Source: UMGS1532 sp045594795 (GTDB lineage: Bacteria > Bacillota > Clostridia > Oscillospirales > Acutalibacteraceae). From it: a stretch of DNA of 64,000 nucleotides. How positions within the stretch are numbered: the stretch's first letter is position 1; each line of letters starts with the position of its first letter. Below are positions 61,468 to 64,000 of the stretch, piece by piece. The notes beneath the pieces were generated by a model. It saw only the letters and a list, made by a program, of their open reading frames with translations. It was not told the origin of the DNA and ran no database searches. The position numbers and the translations under genes were made by a program. The DNA lies in NCBI GenBank assembly GCA_045594795.1, contig JAZNZF010000001.1, positions 1-64,000 of the forward strand, read 5' to 3'.

Positions 61468-62319
61468 CTATTTTGCAGTAATAGAACTTTGACCCTCAAA
61501 ATAAGTAATTACCATAACATCTTTAACGTTTAAAATATCAACAGAACAATCAATAGTAGCCGTGATGGATGTTTGATTTTCATCAGACGACAGATGACTA
61601 ATTGTACCTACAACCAAACCTTCTGGGAAAATGCCGCCACCTGCGGTTACAATTATATCGTTTAACGCAACCGAACAGCTGCGCGGCAGATTATAAAAAT
61701 AGCTTTGACCGTTCTTTGAAAGCTTTGGAGAACCACTAACAATACCAACGTCGGATGTGCGGTAATCTAAACAACCGACCTTGATTTTGTCGCTAAGCAA
61801 GGTAGTAACTTTAGAATAGCTTGGCCCTACCTCAGTAACATATCCCACCAACCCTGATGAAGTAATCACAGGATCACCCGCCGTAATACCGTTTACCGAG
61901 CCTTTATTAATGGTGAACATATACCCACTATCACCCATATCACGCGAAATAAGGGTTGCATTTACAAAATTAAAATCCTTATTATCTTCCTTAATTTCAA
62001 GAAATCCCTTTAAAAACTCGTTCTCTTTTTTAATGTTATTATAATCGACCACTTGCGAAGAAAGTTCGTCTACCCTTTTTTGCAACTCGTCATTTTTTTG
62101 CATAAGCTCTGTGCCGGTGTTCAAACGTGTATTTATATCATTAATACTATTGGAAATATATGTGGCAAAAGAACGAATTGGCTGTGTAATCGAGCCGATA
62201 ATGCTTGCTTGTGGTGAAATTGTTCCGCCAATAATGCGAATAATTATTGAAATAACTATCAGGCAGGCAACAACTCCACATATTATTTTAAAACGTTTAC
62301 TTCTAAGAAAAAATCTCAC
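61468..62319 (-). CDS. mreC: Rod shape-determining protein MreC
   Basis: The protein of about 283 residues has a basic start, one membrane helix (residues 10-27), a coiled coil near 60-95 (LMQKNDELQKRVDELSSQVV) and two beta-barrel domains with ITSSGLVGYVTEVGPSYSKV near 155. MreC is the extracytoplasmic scaffold that binds PBP2. An upstream GTG at 62331 is possible, but GTG at 62319 has GGGGG at good spacing. It lies between mreB and mreD. Confidence 0.93.
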   Translation of the reverse strand: MRFFLRSKRFKIICGVVACLIVISIIIRIIGGTISPQASIIGSITQPIRSFATYISNSINDINTRLNTGTELMQKNDELQKRVDELSSQVVDYNNIKKENEFLKGFLEIKEDNKDFNFVNATLISRDMGDSGYMFTINKGSVNGITAGDPVITSSGLVGYVTEVGPSYSKVTTLLSDKIKVGCLDYRTSDVGIVSGSPKLSKNGQSYFYNLPRSCSVALNDIIVTAGGGIFPEGLVVGTISHLSSDENQTSITATIDCSVDILNVKDVMVITYFEGQSSITAK

Positions 62320-62351
62320 GGTGTCCCCCACCCCTTTCTAATTAACAATTA

Positions 62352-63371
62352 TTATCTGTATCTTTTACTCTTTCTTGCAATATAAGTATCAAACGTCTCT
62401 AATTTATCAAGCCATTTTGAAACGCCTAAAACAGCGCAATCCAAAGGATTATCGGCTACAGTAACAAATATACCTGTTTCTTGCGAGATTAATTTATCAA
62501 GACCACGAAGCAGCGCACCGCCACCCGTAAGCATAATGCCTCTGTCAATTATATCGGAAGCGAGTTCTGGCGGAGTTTTTTCAAGCGTAGAACGGATTGC
62601 ATCAACTATTTGCATAACAGTATCGGTAATTGCTTCGCGTACCTCTTCAGAATTAATTTCAATGTTCTTTGGTAATCCGTCAAGAAGATTTCTGCCGCGC
62701 ACCTCAATAGTCTGCTCATCATCGTACGGAAGTGCGGAGCCTAATTTAATTTTAATTTCCTCGGCAGTACGTTCGCCAATTAACATATTATGCTTTTTGC
62801 GTATAAAGTTAATAATTGCATCATCTAAATCATCGCCCGCAACACGCACAGATTGTGATGTTACAATATCACCAAGTGCAATAACAGCAACCTCTGACGT
62901 GCCACCGCCAATATCTACTATCATATTACCTTGCGCATCGTTAACATCAATACCCGCGCCAAGAGCAGCAGCCATTGGCTCTTCAATTAAATCGGTATCA
63001 CTTGAGCCGGCAAGCCTTGCGGCATCAAGAACAGCGCGGCTTTCAACCTCGGTAACACCGGCAGGGATACTTACAAGAACGCGTGCTCGAGAAAAAAGCG
63101 AACCCTTTAGCGCCTCTTTAATAAACCTTTTTAGCATGGCAGCTGTAACGTCGAAGTCGGCAATAACACCATCTTTTAAGGGACGAACTGCAACGATAGA
63201 GCCAGGAGTTCTGCCAATCATTTCCTTAGCCTCGGTACCTACCGCCTTTACAGCATCACTTCGAACATCGTACGCTACAACCGACGGCTCGCGCATTGTG
63301 ATGCCTTTACCTTTTATACAAACCAAGGTATTAGCAGTGCCTAAATCTATACCAATATCTCTTGTAAACAT
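62352..63371 (-). CDS. mreB: Rod shape-determining protein MreB
   Basis: The 339-residue bacterial actin organises lateral wall synthesis. It has IGIDLGTANTLVCIKGKGI near residue 6 (phosphate 1), SIPAGVTEVESRAVLDAAR near 105, VDIGGGTSEVAVIALGDIV near 158 (phosphate 2) and MLTGGGALLRGLDKLI near 280 (adenosine motif). Length is normal. It lies 3 bases before maf on the other side and 20 after mreC. A 297-codon open frame lies opposite and is not a gene. Confidence 0.98.
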   Translation of the reverse strand: MFTRDIGIDLGTANTLVCIKGKGITMREPSVVAYDVRSDAVKAVGTEAKEMIGRTPGSIVAVRPLKDGVIADFDVTAAMLKRFIKEALKGSLFSRARVLVSIPAGVTEVESRAVLDAARLAGSSDTDLIEEPMAAALGAGIDVNDAQGNMIVDIGGGTSEVAVIALGDIVTSQSVRVAGDDLDDAIINFIRKKHNMLIGERTAEEIKIKLGSALPYDDEQTIEVRGRNLLDGLPKNIEINSEEVREAITDTVMQIVDAIRSTLEKTPPELASDIIDRGIMLTGGGALLRGLDKLISQETGIFVTVADNPLDCAVLGVSKWLDKLETFDTYIARKSKRYR

Positions 63372-63373
63372 AA

Positions 63374-63928
63374 CTATATATCCATCCCTTTCAACTCTCT
63401 ATATAACCTATTGGCAGGCAACCCCATAACGTTATAATAATCGCCTTTAATCCATTTAACAAACCTACAACCCAAGCCCTGAACGGCATACGAACCTGCT
63501 TTGTCCATAGGCTCTCCCGAACTAATATAATCTTCTATTTCCGAGTCAGTTAAGTTATCGAAGGCAACTTCGCTACACTCGGTAAAGCTAATAGTTTTTT
63601 TCGAATTAATTATAGCTACACCCGTATATACTTTATGAATATTACCCGACAAAAGCTTAAGCATTTCTTTTGCCTCTACTTTATCTTTGGGTTTGCCAAG
63701 GATTTTATCCTTTATCACCACAACGGTATCAGACCCAATAACCGTGTCGTTAGGATGTAATATAAAGCCCGCTTTTGCCTTGCGCAATGCCAACAGTTCT
63801 GCAACTTGCGAAAACTGAACGCTACTACGAACAGTTTCGTCAACATCAACGGGGTCACAAATAAAATTAAATTGTAGCTTTTCTAAAATTTCTTTTCGCC
63901 TTGGCGAGTTTGAAGCTAAAACGAGCAA
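63374..63928 (-). CDS. maf: Maf/YhdE nucleotide pyrophosphatase
   Basis: The 184-residue protein begins LVLASNSPRRKEILEKL, the Maf signature, and has VIGSDTVVVIKDKILGKPKD near residue 63, VYTGVAIINSK near 95 and DKAGSYAVQGLG near 140. Maf proteins hydrolyse non-canonical or UTP/dTTP nucleotides and affect septum formation in Bacillus. The start is TTG at 63928 with AGGTG upstream. It is the first gene of the maf-mreBCD-mrdA run, as in Bacillus, and has a promoter upstream. Confidence 0.95.
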   Translation of the reverse strand: MLVLASNSPRRKEILEKLQFNFICDPVDVDETVRSSVQFSQVAELLALRKAKAGFILHPNDTVIGSDTVVVIKDKILGKPKDKVEAKEMLKLLSGNIHKVYTGVAIINSKKTISFTECSEVAFDNLTDSEIEDYISSGEPMDKAGSYAVQGLGCRFVKWIKGDYYNVMGLPANRLYRELKGMDI

Positions 63929-63964
63929 TTATAAACACCTAACATAAGTAAAATATAATTGTTA

Positions 63965-63993
63965 ATTATAACAAAAATTAACTAAGTATACAA
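63965..63993 (-). promoter_or_regulatory. Promoter of the maf-mreBCD-mrdA run
   Basis: TTGTAT (63988-63993) and TATAAT (63965-63970) are 17 bases apart, 36 bases before the maf start. The -10 is perfect, the -35 moderate. Confidence 0.7.
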
Positions 63994-64000
63994 GTCTTTT

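Noticed and set aside
62536..63429. Long plus-strand open frame (297 codons) opposite mreB
   Set aside because: It is an antisense shadow of a strongly conserved gene. Its protein is rich in Ser and Ile with no recognisable domain and no ribosome site.

Overview
The window is AT-rich DNA from a spore-forming member of the Firmicutes (Clostridia). The best guess is a gut Oscillospirales/Ruminococcaceae-type organism, but no rRNA is present to confirm this. Evidence for a spore former: both dipicolinate synthase subunits, a 28-residue SpoVM, a BofA-like protein and RemA. Other Clostridia-like traits are a type III glutamine synthetase, a YugP-type metallopeptidase, a zinc-finger (ClpE-like) Clp ATPase, sigma-A promoters of the TTGACA-17-TATAAT type, strong GGAGG ribosome binding sites and several TTG starts. 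Almost everything is core chromosome and nearly all genes lie on the minus strand. There is no phage, plasmid, CRISPR or rRNA.

Layout, read on the minus strand unless noted. 1-3966: alaS, a HIT protein, a phosphoribosyltransferase and the start of a ComEC-like membrane protein. 4041-5411: murC, divergent from plus-strand dpaA-dpaB (5552-6968), which make spore dipicolinic acid. 6965-13691: addB-addA recombination nuclease. 13759-15950: a DegT aminotransferase and a lipid-linked sugar transferase, followed by bofA. 16020-17207: a small accessory-looking block with a P-loop kinase-like gene, a frameshifted four-helix-bundle gene and a bounded array of seven different perfect hairpins, next to tRNA-Gly. 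17373-28050: a colinear run ruvCAB, methyltransferase, ecfA1-ecfA2-ecfT, truA, DUF5711, cvpA and clpE-like. 28292-28367 (plus): tRNA-Lys. 28445-30629: glnN with a structured leader. 30796-31404 (plus): a hypothetical membrane protein.

31508-34495: murI, DUF1934 and argS. 34546-39282: pcrA, ybaK, a glycosyltransferase and a DMT exporter. 39425-52816: the long conserved cluster yicC-remA-gmk-rpoZ-priA-def-fmt-yugP-rsmB-rlmN-prpC-prkC-rsgA-thiN, then a 48-residue membrane peptide and spoVM. This is the Bacillus subtilis yloC-to-spoVM order without coaBC and rpe. 52933-54372: a PAP2 phosphatase and a UspA-like protein. 54495-57622: hisS-aspS. 57682-63928: the cell-shape and division cluster maf-mreB-mreC-mreD-mrdA-minD-mgsA.

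The most interesting items are: (1) the hairpin array with 12-bp terminal inverted repeats and its broken four-helix-bundle gene; (2) the glnN leader, where a terminator-like hairpin and a ribosome-site-masking hairpin exclude each other; (3) the terminator hairpin that overlaps the bofA ribosome site and TTG start; (4) the tiny genes next to thiN (spoVM and a 48-residue peptide with a masked ribosome site); and (5) a methylglyoxal synthase with alanine where the catalytic aspartate should be.
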